Assembly: GCA_025458585.1 (NCBI GenBank)
Contig: JALOSD010000072.1
Location: 1-19,101, forward strand
Source of the DNA: Burkholderiaceae bacterium
GTDB lineage: Bacteria; Pseudomonadota; Gammaproteobacteria; Burkholderiales; Burkholderiaceae_C
DNA length: 19,101 nt
Reading direction: 5' to 3'
Shown: positions 12,164 to 19,101 of the stretch, piece by piece
Numbering within the stretch: position 1 is the stretch's first letter
Layout: the number at the start of each line of letters is the position of its first letter
The notes under the pieces: generated by a model
What the model was told of the DNA's origin: nothing
The model's database searches: none
What the model saw: only the letters and a program-made list of their open reading frames with translations
Program-made: the position numbers and the translations under genes

Positions 12164-12174
12164 GCGAACCGCGA

Positions 12175-12180
12175 ATTATA
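12175..12180 (-). promoter_or_regulatory. -10 box of the tRNA-Thr promoter
   Basis: A perfect TATAAT on the minus strand ends 12 bp before the tRNA 5' end, followed by a GC-rich discriminator (TCGCGG) as expected for a stringently controlled stable-RNA promoter. It sits in the short gap after the fbp stop. The corresponding -35 region, inside the fbp 3' end, is poor (AAGCGA at 17-bp spacing). Confidence 0.65.
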
Positions 12181-12192
12181 GGCAAGAAGCGC

Positions 12193-13206
12193 TCAGGTCG
12201 CTTCGCGGTGGTAGTCGGTGGCGCGCTGCACCTCGTGCTTCGAGCCGAGGATCACGCTCACGCGCTCGTGCAGCTTGCTCGGCTGCAGGTCGAGGATGCG
12301 CTGCTGGCCGTTCGTCGCCATGCCTCCGGCCTGCTCGACGAGGAAGGCCATCGGGTTGGCCTCGTACAGCAGGCGCAGCTTGCCAGGCTTGTCGGGTTCG
12401 CGCTTGTCCCACGGGTACAGGAAGATGCCGCCGCGGCTCATGATGCGGTGCACGTCGGCCACCATGCTCGCGACCCAGCGCATGTTGAAGTCCTTGCCGC
12501 GCGGGCCTTCCTTGCCGGCCAGGCACTCGTCGATGTAGCGCCTGACGGGCGGCGCCCAGTGGCGCATGTTGCTCATGTTGATCGCGAATTCCTTTGTCTC
12601 CTCGGGAATGCGCACGTTCTCCTGCGTCAACACCCACGAGCCCTGCTCGCGGTCGAGCGTGAACATCGCCACGCCGTTGCCCACCGTCAGCACGAGCGTC
12701 GTCTGCGGGCCGTAGACGCAGTAGCCGGCCGCCGCCTGCTGCCGGCCCGGCTGCAGGAAGTCCTCCTCGGCGACGCCGCGCGTGTGGCCGACCTTGCGCA
12801 GCACGCTGAAGATGGTGCCGATGCTGACGTTGACGTCGATGTTGCTCGACCCGTCGAGCGGGTCGAACAGCAGCAGGTACTCTCCTTGCGGGTAGCGGTC
12901 GGGCACGACGTGGATCGTGTCCATCTCCTCGCTCGCCATCGCCGCCAGGTGGCCGCCCCACACGTTGGCCTCGATCAGCACCTCGTTGGCGATCAGGTCG
13001 AGCTTCTTGACGATCTCGCCCTGCACGTTGCTCTGGTCGGTGCTGCCGAGCACGTCGCCGAGCTCGCCCTTGTTGACCGCGATCGCGATGCGCTTGCACG
13101 CGCGCGCGACGACCTCGATCAGCAGCCGCAGCGGCGGCGGGAAGTGGCCGTGGTCGCGTTGCTGCTCGACCAGGTACTGCGTCAGGCTGACGCGCCGCTT
13201 GTTCAT
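12193..13206 (-). CDS. fbp: Fructose-1,6-bisphosphatase class I
   Basis: Hydrolyses fructose 1,6-bisphosphate to fructose 6-phosphate and phosphate in gluconeogenesis (and in the Calvin cycle where present). It has 337 residues, normal for class I bacterial enzymes. Metal and substrate signatures are VKKLD (66-70), SEEMD (92-96), DPLDGSSNID (115-124), and the late AGGMATNGQQRILDL motif with the substrate-binding KLRLLYEANPMAFLVE region before it. N-terminus MNKRRVSLTQYLVEQQ is typical of betaproteobacteria. A GGAGG precedes the ATG. It starts only 3 bp after the pepN stop, so both are probably one transcript in the order pepN-fbp. No disruption seen. Confidence 0.97.
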   Translation of the reverse strand: MNKRRVSLTQYLVEQQRDHGHFPPPLRLLIEVVARACKRIAIAVNKGELGDVLGSTDQSNVQGEIVKKLDLIANEVLIEANVWGGHLAAMASEEMDTIHVVPDRYPQGEYLLLFDPLDGSSNIDVNVSIGTIFSVLRKVGHTRGVAEEDFLQPGRQQAAAGYCVYGPQTTLVLTVGNGVAMFTLDREQGSWVLTQENVRIPEETKEFAINMSNMRHWAPPVRRYIDECLAGKEGPRGKDFNMRWVASMVADVHRIMSRGGIFLYPWDKREPDKPGKLRLLYEANPMAFLVEQAGGMATNGQQRILDLQPSKLHERVSVILGSKHEVQRATDYHREAT

Positions 13207-13209
13207 CGT

Positions 13210-15912
13210 TCAGTCCTCCAGCGCGCGCGTCACGATCTCGCGCACGTCGTTGCTCAGGTCGGGGCGAGCGGCCACGCGCGCGATCGCCTCGCGCGCCGCG
13301 CCGCGGTACGGCTCGGCGAGGTGGCGCCAGCGGTCCATCACGCGCGCGAGCGTGCCCGCGAGCTGCGGGTTGCGCGCGTCGAGCTCGAGGACGCGGTCGG
13401 CCCAGAACACGTAGCCCGCGGCGTCGGCGCGGTGGAACGCCGCCGGGTTGCCGCGGCACAGGGCGTGCAGCAGGCTGCGCGCGCGGTTCGGGTTCGCGAG
13501 CGTGAAGTCGGCGTGCTGCAGCAGCGCCTTTGCGCGCGCGAACACCGCGCCGTCCTTCTCGGGCGCGGTGGCCTGCAGCGCGAACCACTTGTCGATCACG
13601 AGCGCGTTGTCGCGGAAGCTCGCGTGGAAGCGCTCGAGCGCGGCCTCGGCCAGCGGCGCGTGCGCGTGCACGAGCGCTTTCAGCGCGCCGAAGCGCTCGG
13701 TCATGTTGCCGGCGTCCTTCGTGCGCTGGTAGGCGCGCCCCGGCCACACGGGGTCGCCGACCTCGGTCGCGTGCAGGCACAGCATCGCGAGCGCGAGGTT
13801 GGCCAGCGCACGGCGGCCGCTCTGCGCGAAGTCGGGCTGGTAGCCCTCGTGCACCTGGTGCTCCTCGCAGGCCCAGGCCCAGTCGGCGTGCAGGCGCGTC
13901 GCGAGCTGCGAACGCAGTGCCGCGTGCACGGCGTGCACGCGCTGCGGGTCGACTTCGGCGAGCGACTCGGCGACGACGACCTCGGTGGGCGGCGTCAGCA
14001 CCAGCTCCTTGAGCGCGGGCGCGAGCTGCACATCGCGCAGCACGCGCCGCAGCGCATCGGCGAGCGGTTCGTCGAGGTGCGGCACGCCATGGCTCGCGAC
14101 CGCCGAGCGCATCCGCGCGAGCATCAGGCGCTGGCTCGCTTCCCAGCGGTTGAACGGGTCGGGGTCGTGCGCGAGTAGCGTCAGCAGCGCCGCGTCGTCG
14201 AGGCCGTCGTCGAGCAGCACGGGCGCCGAGAAGCCGCGCAGCAGCGACGGCACCGGCGGCGCGTCGACGCCGTGGAAGGTCCAGCTCGCACGTGCGTCGT
14301 CGAGCACGAGCAGGCGTTCGAGCGGCGCGTCGGCCTCGTCGCCGAAGCGCAGCGGCAGCGCTGTGCCGTCGGCGCCGAGCAGCCCCATCGCCACCGGGAT
14401 CACGAACGGCTGCTTGACCGTCTGGCCGGGCGAGGGCGGGCAGTGCTGTTCGAGCGTCAGCGTGTAGGTGCGCGTGGGCGCGTCGTGCACGCCGCGCGCT
14501 GTCACGCGCGGCGTGCCCGCCTGGGCGTACCAGCGCTTGAAGGCGTCGAGGCGTGTCGCGAGCGCGCTGCCGGGATTGGCGTCGGCGATCGCCTGCGCGA
14601 AGTCGTCGCAGGTCACGGCCTGGCCGTCGTGGCGGTCGAAGTACAGCCGCAGGCCGCGCGCGAAGCCGTCTCGGCCGACGAGCGTGGCCATCATGCGCAC
14701 GACTTCAGCGCCTTTCTCGTAGACGGTCGCGGTGTAGAAATTGTTGATCTCGAGGTAGCTGTCGGGGCGCACCGGGTGCGCCATCGGCCCGGCGTCCTCG
14801 GGGAACTGGTGCTGCCGCAGCTGGCGCACGTCGGCGATGCGCAGCACGGCGCGCGTCGACGGCGACGGCGCGCCGTGATAGGGCGGCGCCGGGTCGGCCG
14901 TCATGTCGGCGCTGAACTCCTGGTCGCGGTAGACCGTCAGGCCCTCCTTGAGCGAGAGCTGGAACCAGTCGCGGCAGGTCACGCGGTTGCCGGTCCAGTT
15001 GTGGAAGTACTCGTGGCCGACGACGCTCTCGATGCCGGCGAAGTCCTCGTCGGTCGCGGTCGCGGGGGTCGCCAGCACGTACTTGGTGTTGAAGACGTTG
15101 AGCCCCTTGTTCTCCATCGCGCCCATGTTGAAGTCGTCGACGGCGACGACCATGAAGCGCTCGAGGTCCAGCGGCAGGCCGAAGCGCGCTTCGTCCCAGA
15201 CGACCGAGGCGACGAGCGAGCGCATCGCGTGCTCGGTCTTTGCGAGGTCGCCGCGCCTGACGTAGATCTGCAGCAGGTGCTCGCGCCCGGCGCGGCTGAC
15301 GATCTTCTGCTCGCGCGCCTCGAGGTCGCCGGCGACGAGCGCGAACAGGTAGCTCGGCTTCGGAAACGGGTCGTGCCAGGTGGCGAAGTGGCGCCCGCCG
15401 TCGAGCTCCCCTTTCTCGACGAGGTTGCCGTTGGACAGCAGCACCGGGTAGCGCGCCTGGTCGGCGCGCAGCGTCACGGTGTAGACCGCCATGACGTCCG
15501 GACGGTCGAGGAAGTAGGTGATGCGCCGGAAGCCCTCGGCCTCGCACTGCGTGAACAGGCCGCTCGCGCTGCGGTACAGGCCCGACAGTGTCGTGTTGCG
15601 CTCCGGCGCGCAGGTGTTGCGCACTTCGAGCACGAACTGGTCGGCCGCGGGCGGCTGGTCGATCACGAGGTCGCCCCCGTCGTGGCGGAACGAGACGCTC
15701 TCGCCGTCGGCGAGCACGCGCAGCAGGTTCAGGCCGTCGCCGTGCAGGCGCAGCGGCTCGCCCGCGCGTGCGGGGTTGCGCTCGACGTGCAGCCGGCTCG
15801 ACACGATCGTCTTCGCGGCGTCGAGGTCGAACACGAGCTCGGCGCGTCGCATCCAGAATGGGGGTGGCGCGTAATCCTCGCGCCGCACGGCGGTGGCGGG
15901 TCCTTCACGCAT
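13210..15912 (-). CDS. pepN: Aminopeptidase N (M1 family metallopeptidase)
   Basis: A broad-specificity cytoplasmic zinc aminopeptidase that removes N-terminal residues from peptides in late protein turnover. It has 900 residues; E. coli PepN has 870. The exopeptidase motif is GAMENKG (264-270), the zinc motif HEYFHNWTGNR has H300, E301 and H304 with third ligand E323 in LKEGLTV, and the N-terminal domain shows GLYRSASGLFTQCEAEGFRRITYF. The C-terminal DUF3458-type helical domain (from about residue 450) is complete and ends at NDVREIVTRALED. The ATG at 15912 follows an AGGAG. The intergenic space to prfB is 95 bp. Intact. Confidence 0.97.
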   Translation of the reverse strand: MREGPATAVRREDYAPPPFWMRRAELVFDLDAAKTIVSSRLHVERNPARAGEPLRLHGDGLNLLRVLADGESVSFRHDGGDLVIDQPPAADQFVLEVRNTCAPERNTTLSGLYRSASGLFTQCEAEGFRRITYFLDRPDVMAVYTVTLRADQARYPVLLSNGNLVEKGELDGGRHFATWHDPFPKPSYLFALVAGDLEAREQKIVSRAGREHLLQIYVRRGDLAKTEHAMRSLVASVVWDEARFGLPLDLERFMVVAVDDFNMGAMENKGLNVFNTKYVLATPATATDEDFAGIESVVGHEYFHNWTGNRVTCRDWFQLSLKEGLTVYRDQEFSADMTADPAPPYHGAPSPSTRAVLRIADVRQLRQHQFPEDAGPMAHPVRPDSYLEINNFYTATVYEKGAEVVRMMATLVGRDGFARGLRLYFDRHDGQAVTCDDFAQAIADANPGSALATRLDAFKRWYAQAGTPRVTARGVHDAPTRTYTLTLEQHCPPSPGQTVKQPFVIPVAMGLLGADGTALPLRFGDEADAPLERLLVLDDARASWTFHGVDAPPVPSLLRGFSAPVLLDDGLDDAALLTLLAHDPDPFNRWEASQRLMLARMRSAVASHGVPHLDEPLADALRRVLRDVQLAPALKELVLTPPTEVVVAESLAEVDPQRVHAVHAALRSQLATRLHADWAWACEEHQVHEGYQPDFAQSGRRALANLALAMLCLHATEVGDPVWPGRAYQRTKDAGNMTERFGALKALVHAHAPLAEAALERFHASFRDNALVIDKWFALQATAPEKDGAVFARAKALLQHADFTLANPNRARSLLHALCRGNPAAFHRADAAGYVFWADRVLELDARNPQLAGTLARVMDRWRHLAEPYRGAAREAIARVAARPDLSNDVREIVTRALED

Positions 15913-16007
15913 CGGGGGTCTCCTTCGCTGGGCTGCCGGCGCGGCGGCCGGCCGTCATCGGGTGGGGCGCAGGGACGGCTGGTGCCGTGGCCGGGGCACG
16001 GCCGCCA

Positions 16008-16990
16008 TCACAACCCCTGCTTCAGGCTGGCGGTGATGAAGGGGTCGAGGTCGCCGTCGAGCACCTTCTGCGTGTTGCTGATCTCGACGCCCGTGCGCAG
16101 GTCCTTGATGCGGCTCTGGTCGAGCACGTAGCTGCGGATCTGGTGGCCCCAGCCGACGTCGGTCTTGCTGTCCTCGAGCTTCTGCTGCGCCCGTCAGCCG
16201 CACCGCGGAGTCGGTCTTGTTGATGTGCTGGCCGCCGGCGCCGCTGGCGCGGAACGTGTCCACGCGCACGTCGGCCGGGTTGATCTCGATCTCGATCGTG
16301 TCGTCGACCTCGGGATACACGAACAGGCTGGCGAAGCTGGTGTGGCGCCCGCCCGCGCTGTCGAACGGGCTCTTGCGCACCAGCCGGTGCACTCCGGTCT
16401 CGCTGCGCAGGTGGCCGTAGGCGTAGTCGCCCTCGATCTTGAGCGTCGCGCTGCGGATGCCGGCAACGTCACCCGGCGTTTCTTCGAGGACCTCGGCGGT
16501 GAAGCCCTTGCGCTCGCAGTACTTCAGATACTGTCGCAGCAGCATCTGCGCCCAGTCCATCGCCTCGGTGCCGCCGGCGCCGGCCTGGATGTCGACGAAG
16601 CAGTTGCCCGGGTCCGCCGGGTCGTTGAACATGCGGCGGAACTCGAGCGCCTCGATCTGCTCGCGCAGCTTGACGACGTCGGCAGCGATCGCCGCGAGCG
16701 TTTCGTCGTCACCCTCGGCCTTGCTCAGGTCGAACAACTCGCTGCCGTCGGCGAGATTGCGTGACAGGTGGTCGATCGTCGCGACGACCGTCTCGAGCGT
16801 CTTCTTCTCGCGCCCGAGCTCCTGCGCCCGCTTGGGCTCGTTCCAGATCGCCGGGTTCTCGAGCGCGGCGTCGACTTCCCTCAGCCGCAGCGCCTTGCGG
16901 TCGTAGTCAAAGATACCCCCGAAGCTGCTCGGTGCGCTCGCTCAGATCGGCCAGCAGCGTGCCGATCGCGTTGATCTGTTCGTTGTCCAT
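16008..16990 (-). pseudogene. prfB: Peptide chain release factor 2 (RF2), internally deleted
   Basis: RF2 recognises UGA and UAA stop codons and triggers peptide release. Reading starts at ATG 16990 (MDNEQINAIGTLLADLSERT). After 27 codons comes an in-frame TGA at the standard +1 programmed frameshift site, and the second frame continues normally through the PxT-recognition domain region and the catalytic GGQ loop (RASGAGGQHINKTDSAVRLT). Directly after RLT, at about 16186-16194, roughly 41 residues present in all RF2 proteins (HIPT...CQNDRSQ...ELRKRNAE) are missing. The remaining AQQKLEDSKTDVGWGHQIRS...TASLKQGL is in another frame and ends at TGA 16008. The unshifted frame instead runs on as about 78 nonsense residues to 15955. 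The missing length is about 122-125 nt and not a multiple of three. Since RF2 is normally essential, an assembly error is as likely as a true mutation. The divergent spacer 16991-17232 shows no clear promoter. Confidence 0.9.
16906..16921 (-). promoter_or_regulatory. Programmed +1 frameshift site of prfB
   Basis: The minus strand reads CGGGGGTATCTTTGAC: an internal SD-like G-run three bases before the slippery CTT codon, then TGA followed by C, the weakest stop context. It is nearly the same as the E. coli site and lets RF2 autoregulate its own synthesis. It is intact here despite the downstream lesion. Confidence 0.95.
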
Positions 16991-17232
16991 GGTGTCCCGG
17001 CTTCGAAAGCGCGCGATTTTCGCATGGCGCGCCGCGACGCGCCGGCGCCCCGAGGCGGGCCGGGCGGCGGCCTCGAATGCGGGTAAGTCCGAGCCGGGTT
17101 AGCGATAGCCCTGGCGCATTTGTCAGAAATCGGTAAGTCGCCGGCAAACACCATTCGCTTCCAGCGAGTTAGCCGAGGGCCGCGCACGCGAACGGGTCGT
17201 TCGCGCGGCTGGACGAGACCCCACCGGACCCG

Positions 17233-17535
17233 ATGTTGACGCTGCTCGAACTGCTGCAACTGCTGCTGTACATCCCGATGCTCGCGCTGGTCGGCCAGGG
17301 TGCGCTGTACCTGCTCGCCGGCGCGCGGCGCGAGACGAACTTCTTCTACCAGACGCTGCGGCTGATCGCGCGGCCGGTCACGTTCGTCGTGCGCAAGCTC
17401 ACGCCGGCGCAGGTCGCCGACCAGCACGTGCCGTGGATCGCGTTCTTCCTGCTGCTGCTCGTCAGCTTCGTCGTGTTCGCCGAGCGCGGCTACCTGATGT
17501 GCGTGCAGATGGGCTACGAGGACTGCCGGCGATGA
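17233..17535 (+). CDS. Small two-TM membrane protein
   Basis: A 100-residue inner-membrane protein: TM1 about 4-28 (LLELLQLLLYIPMLALVGQGALYLLAG), a basic cytoplasmic or periplasmic loop with RRETNFFYQTLRLIARPVT, TM2 about 66-84 (VPWIAFFLLLLVSFVVFAE), and a short tail with two cysteines. I recognise it as a conserved small protein of Burkholderiales, but not its function. The ribosome binding site is weak (CGGA). Its stop overlaps the start of the TPR gene as ATGA, so the two are coupled. It is divergent from prfB. Confidence 0.75.
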   Translation: MLTLLELLQLLLYIPMLALVGQGALYLLAGARRETNFFYQTLRLIARPVTFVVRKLTPAQVADQHVPWIAFFLLLLVSFVVFAERGYLMCVQMGYEDCRR

Positions 17536-18104
17536 ATGCGGCTGCCGTGACCTACTGGCGCCTGAAGCTGCGCGCGCTGTTCTGGCTTCTGCTCGGCCGG
17601 CAGCAGGCCGCGGTCGACGCCTTCGGCGATATGTTGCAGGGCTGGCCCGACGACGCCTACGCGCTGGCCAGCCGCTCGCACGTGCTGGCCCAGCTCGGCC
17701 GGCGCGACGCCGCCATCGCAGACGCGCGCCGGCTGACCGAACTGCACCCGACGCGCAGCGCCGGCGACTGGTTCAACCTCGCGTTCCTGCTCGAGGCCGC
17801 CGGCCGCAACGACGAGGCCGAGCCGGCTTTTCGTCGCGCGATCGCGCTCGACCCCAAGCTCGACCGCGCCTGGTACGGCCTCGGCCTCGTGCTGATCCGC
17901 CAGGGCCGGCTCGACGAGGCGGTCGACGCCCTCAGGCGCAACACCGAGCTGCAGCCGATGAGCCCGTACGGCTGGTACCAGCTCGCGCGCGTGCACGTCG
18001 ACCGCCAAGACGACGACGAGGCACGCAAGATCATCCGCCACCTGGAGGGCTTCGAGCCGCAGGTGGCCGCGCAGCTGCAGCGCGAGACCGGACTGAAGCC
18101 GTGA
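17532..18104 (+). CDS. Tetratricopeptide-repeat protein
   Basis: A 190-residue protein. After a basic, hydrophobic N-terminal helix (about 8-22, LKLRALFWLLLGRQQAAVDAF), four to five TPR-like helical pairs follow: DDAYALASRSHVLAQLGRRD, DWFNLAFLLEAAGRNDEAEP, RAWYGLGLVLIRQGRLDEAV and YGWYQLARVHVDRQDDDEA. The W-x-x-L-G and A-x-P positions fit the TPR consensus. It is likely a protein-protein interaction scaffold, perhaps partnered with the small membrane protein whose gene overlaps it by 4 bp. No enzymatic motif. Confidence 0.88.
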   Translation: MNAAAVTYWRLKLRALFWLLLGRQQAAVDAFGDMLQGWPDDAYALASRSHVLAQLGRRDAAIADARRLTELHPTRSAGDWFNLAFLLEAAGRNDEAEPAFRRAIALDPKLDRAWYGLGLVLIRQGRLDEAVDALRRNTELQPMSPYGWYQLARVHVDRQDDDEARKIIRHLEGFEPQVAAQLQRETGLKP

Positions 18105-18123
18105 GCGGGGCGCAGACCCCGCT
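18104..18123 (+). terminator. Stem-loop after the TPR gene
   Basis: AGCGGGG, 6-nt loop, CCCCGCT: a perfect 7-bp stem overlapping the end of the stop codon. No T-tract follows, so termination would be weak; it could partly separate the TPR pair from the symporter genes. Confidence 0.35.
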
Positions 18124-18186
18124 GCGGCACGGGTGAAGAAGGGGCTCCGGACCGACCGGAGGTATGGCAACGATGGAGGCAATGCG

Positions 18187-18450
18187 ATGCAGATGACGGA
18201 AAAGCACCGCCAGTACTGGTCGAAGAATCTGAGGATCACCTCGATTCTGATGGCCATCTGGTTCGTGGTGACGTTCGTCGTGGGCTTCTTCGCCCGCGAC
18301 CTGAACTTCAACTTCTTCGGCTGGCCGTTCAGCTTCTGGGTCGGCGCGCAGGGCGCGCTGGTCGTCTACGTGCTGCTGATCGGCATCTACGCCCGCTACA
18401 TGAACAACCTCGACCGCGAGTACGGCGTGGCCGAGGCCGAGGAGGAATGA
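18187..18450 (+). CDS. DUF4212 symporter small subunit
   Basis: An 87-residue membrane protein (begins MQMTEKHRQYWSKNLRITSI). TM1 is about 19-36 (TSILMAIWFVVTFVVGFFA) and TM2 about 47-67 (PFSFWVGAQGALVVYVLLIG), with the conserved FARDLNFNFFGWPFSFWVGAQG between them and an acidic tail ending EYGVAEAEEE. This is the DUF4212/'solute:sodium symporter small subunit' family, always found beside a VC_2705-type sodium:solute symporter. GGAGG at 18175-18179 selects ATG 18187; the longer in-frame start at 18133 lacks support. The large-subunit gene starts 1 bp after its stop. Confidence 0.92.
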   Translation: MQMTEKHRQYWSKNLRITSILMAIWFVVTFVVGFFARDLNFNFFGWPFSFWVGAQGALVVYVLLIGIYARYMNNLDREYGVAEAEEE

Positions 18451-18451
18451 C

Positions 18452-19101
18452 ATGGCTGGCATGACCCCCGACACCCCGGGCGGCGGCGTCTTCAGCGCCG
18501 GCTCGAACAAGGCCTTCAAGAAGCAGCTGAACAAGGTCTACGGCTTCTACACCGGCGGCTTCTTCGCCTTCATCATCGTCCTCGCGATCCTCGAGCAGAT
18601 GGGCCTGCCGCGGACCGTGATCGGGATGACGTTCCTGCTCGCGACGATCGCGCTGTACGCGGGCATCGGCATCATGAGCCGCACGACCGACGCGGCCGAG
18701 TACTACGTCGCGGGGCGCCGCGTGCCTGCCGTCTACAACGGCATGGCGGTGGGCGCCGACTGGATGAGCGCGGCGTCGTTCATCGGCATGGCCGGCACGC
18801 TGTACCTCACCGGCTACGGCGGTCTGGCCTTCATCATGGGCTGGACCGGAGGCTACTGCCTGGTGGCGCTGTTCCTGGCGCCGTACCTGCGCAAGTTCGG
18901 CCAGTTCACGATCCCCGACTTCCTCGGCGCTCGCTACGAGGGCAACCTGCCGCGCTTCGTCGGCATCCTGATTGCGATCCTGGTGTCGTTCGTCTACGTC
19001 GTGGCGCAGATCTACGGCGTGGGCCTGATCACGGCGCGACTGTCGGGCCTGGCGTTCGAGATCGGCGTGTTCGTCGGCCTCGGCGGCATCCTGGTGTGTT
19101 C
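18452..19101 (+). CDS. Sodium:solute symporter large subunit (VC_2705 subfamily, acetate/ActP-like), cut by window edge
   Basis: An SSS-family transporter, 216 codons present of an expected 550-690. It begins MAGMTPDTPGGGVFS, followed by the soluble KKQLNKVYGFYTGGFF lead-in and the first TM (AFIIVLAILEQMGLP). Family landmarks are TTDAAEYYVAGRRVPAVYNG, MAVGADWMSAASFIGMAG (the sodium-site region of TM1 in the LeuT-fold core) and FGQFTIPDFLGARYEGN. Four to five membrane segments are visible before the sequence ends. The substrate is likely acetate or another short carboxylate by family resemblance, not proven. GGAGG lies 6 nt before ATG 18452, within the end of the small-subunit gene, so the two are coexpressed. 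Confidence 0.93.
   Translation, partial: MAGMTPDTPGGGVFSAGSNKAFKKQLNKVYGFYTGGFFAFIIVLAILEQMGLPRTVIGMTFLLATIALYAGIGIMSRTTDAAEYYVAGRRVPAVYNGMAVGADWMSAASFIGMAGTLYLTGYGGLAFIMGWTGGYCLVALFLAPYLRKFGQFTIPDFLGARYEGNLPRFVGILIAILVSFVYVVAQIYGVGLITARLSGLAFEIGVFVGLGGILVC

Noticed and set aside
11975..12181. Small plus-strand ORF reading ENRTPDLRIT...
   Set aside because: This is the well-known spurious translation of the complementary strand of a tRNA gene.
12176..13780. 534-codon minus-strand frame overlapping fbp and the pepN 3' end
   Set aside because: Off-frame with respect to both verified genes; no recognisable motif.
12208..16131. Very long plus-strand open frames (12208-14178 and 14272-16131)
   Set aside because: Antisense shadows of fbp and pepN in GC-rich DNA; composition is His/Arg/Ala/Val-rich without domains, while the minus strand encodes intact enzymes.
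16991..17232. Two GGTAAGTC copies in the divergent spacer as a regulator site
   Set aside because: Eight-base matches about 50 bp apart are not convincing in DNA of this composition, and no promoter elements are placed consistently around them.

Overview
The window comes from a GC-rich betaproteobacterial chromosome, most likely Burkholderiales of the Rubrivivax/Leptothrix/Piscinibacter kind. This is judged from protein style, codon use and gene content (valS, fbp, pepN, prfB, and a DUF4212 plus sodium:solute symporter pair). No species can be named from the sequence alone. The chromosome is interrupted by a small integrative element.

Left chromosomal flank (1-2850): the N-terminal 568 codons of valS on the minus strand, running off the left edge, then a minus-strand gene for a secreted protein of unknown function, then a strong intrinsic terminator. 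That terminator originally served a tRNA-Thr gene.

Integrative element (2903-12139, 9,237 bp, bounded by an exact 52-bp direct repeat): the repeat is the 3' part of tRNA-Thr(CGT). The copy at 2851-2902 is an orphan fragment and the copy at 12088-12139 lies inside the intact tRNA gene. All element genes read on the plus strand. In order they are: a P4-type tyrosine integrase with its own terminator; a packed operon of an AlpA/MerR-like HTH protein, two small unknowns, a CHC2 zinc-finger protein and a RepA-type hexameric ATPase; a 140-bp nest of TGCATT-type repeats and large inverted repeats that looks like a replication origin and lies inside a small coupled ORF; a small Cys-rich protein and three unknowns; a complete HK97-fold major capsid protein; a 380-nt non-coding gap; and four small genes including a ribbon-helix-helix-like protein and a one-TM membrane protein. 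Near each end lies a related 19-bp sequence (17/19 identical), a good candidate for integrase arm-type sites. There is no terminase, portal, prohead protease, tail, lysis, relaxase or recognisable defence gene. The simplest reading is a phage satellite that replicates itself, carries its own capsid protein and borrows everything else from a helper phage. A pared-down prophage remnant is the alternative.

Right chromosomal flank (12088-19101): tRNA-Thr with a near-ideal -10 box, then fbp (fructose-1,6-bisphosphatase), pepN (aminopeptidase N) and prfB (release factor 2) on the minus strand. prfB keeps its classic programmed +1 frameshift site but has an unexpected internal deletion of roughly 120-125 nt just after the GGQ motif, which puts its C-terminus out of frame. 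Divergently, on the plus strand, come a small membrane protein, a TPR protein, the DUF4212 symporter small subunit and the start of the sodium:solute symporter large subunit, which runs off the right edge.
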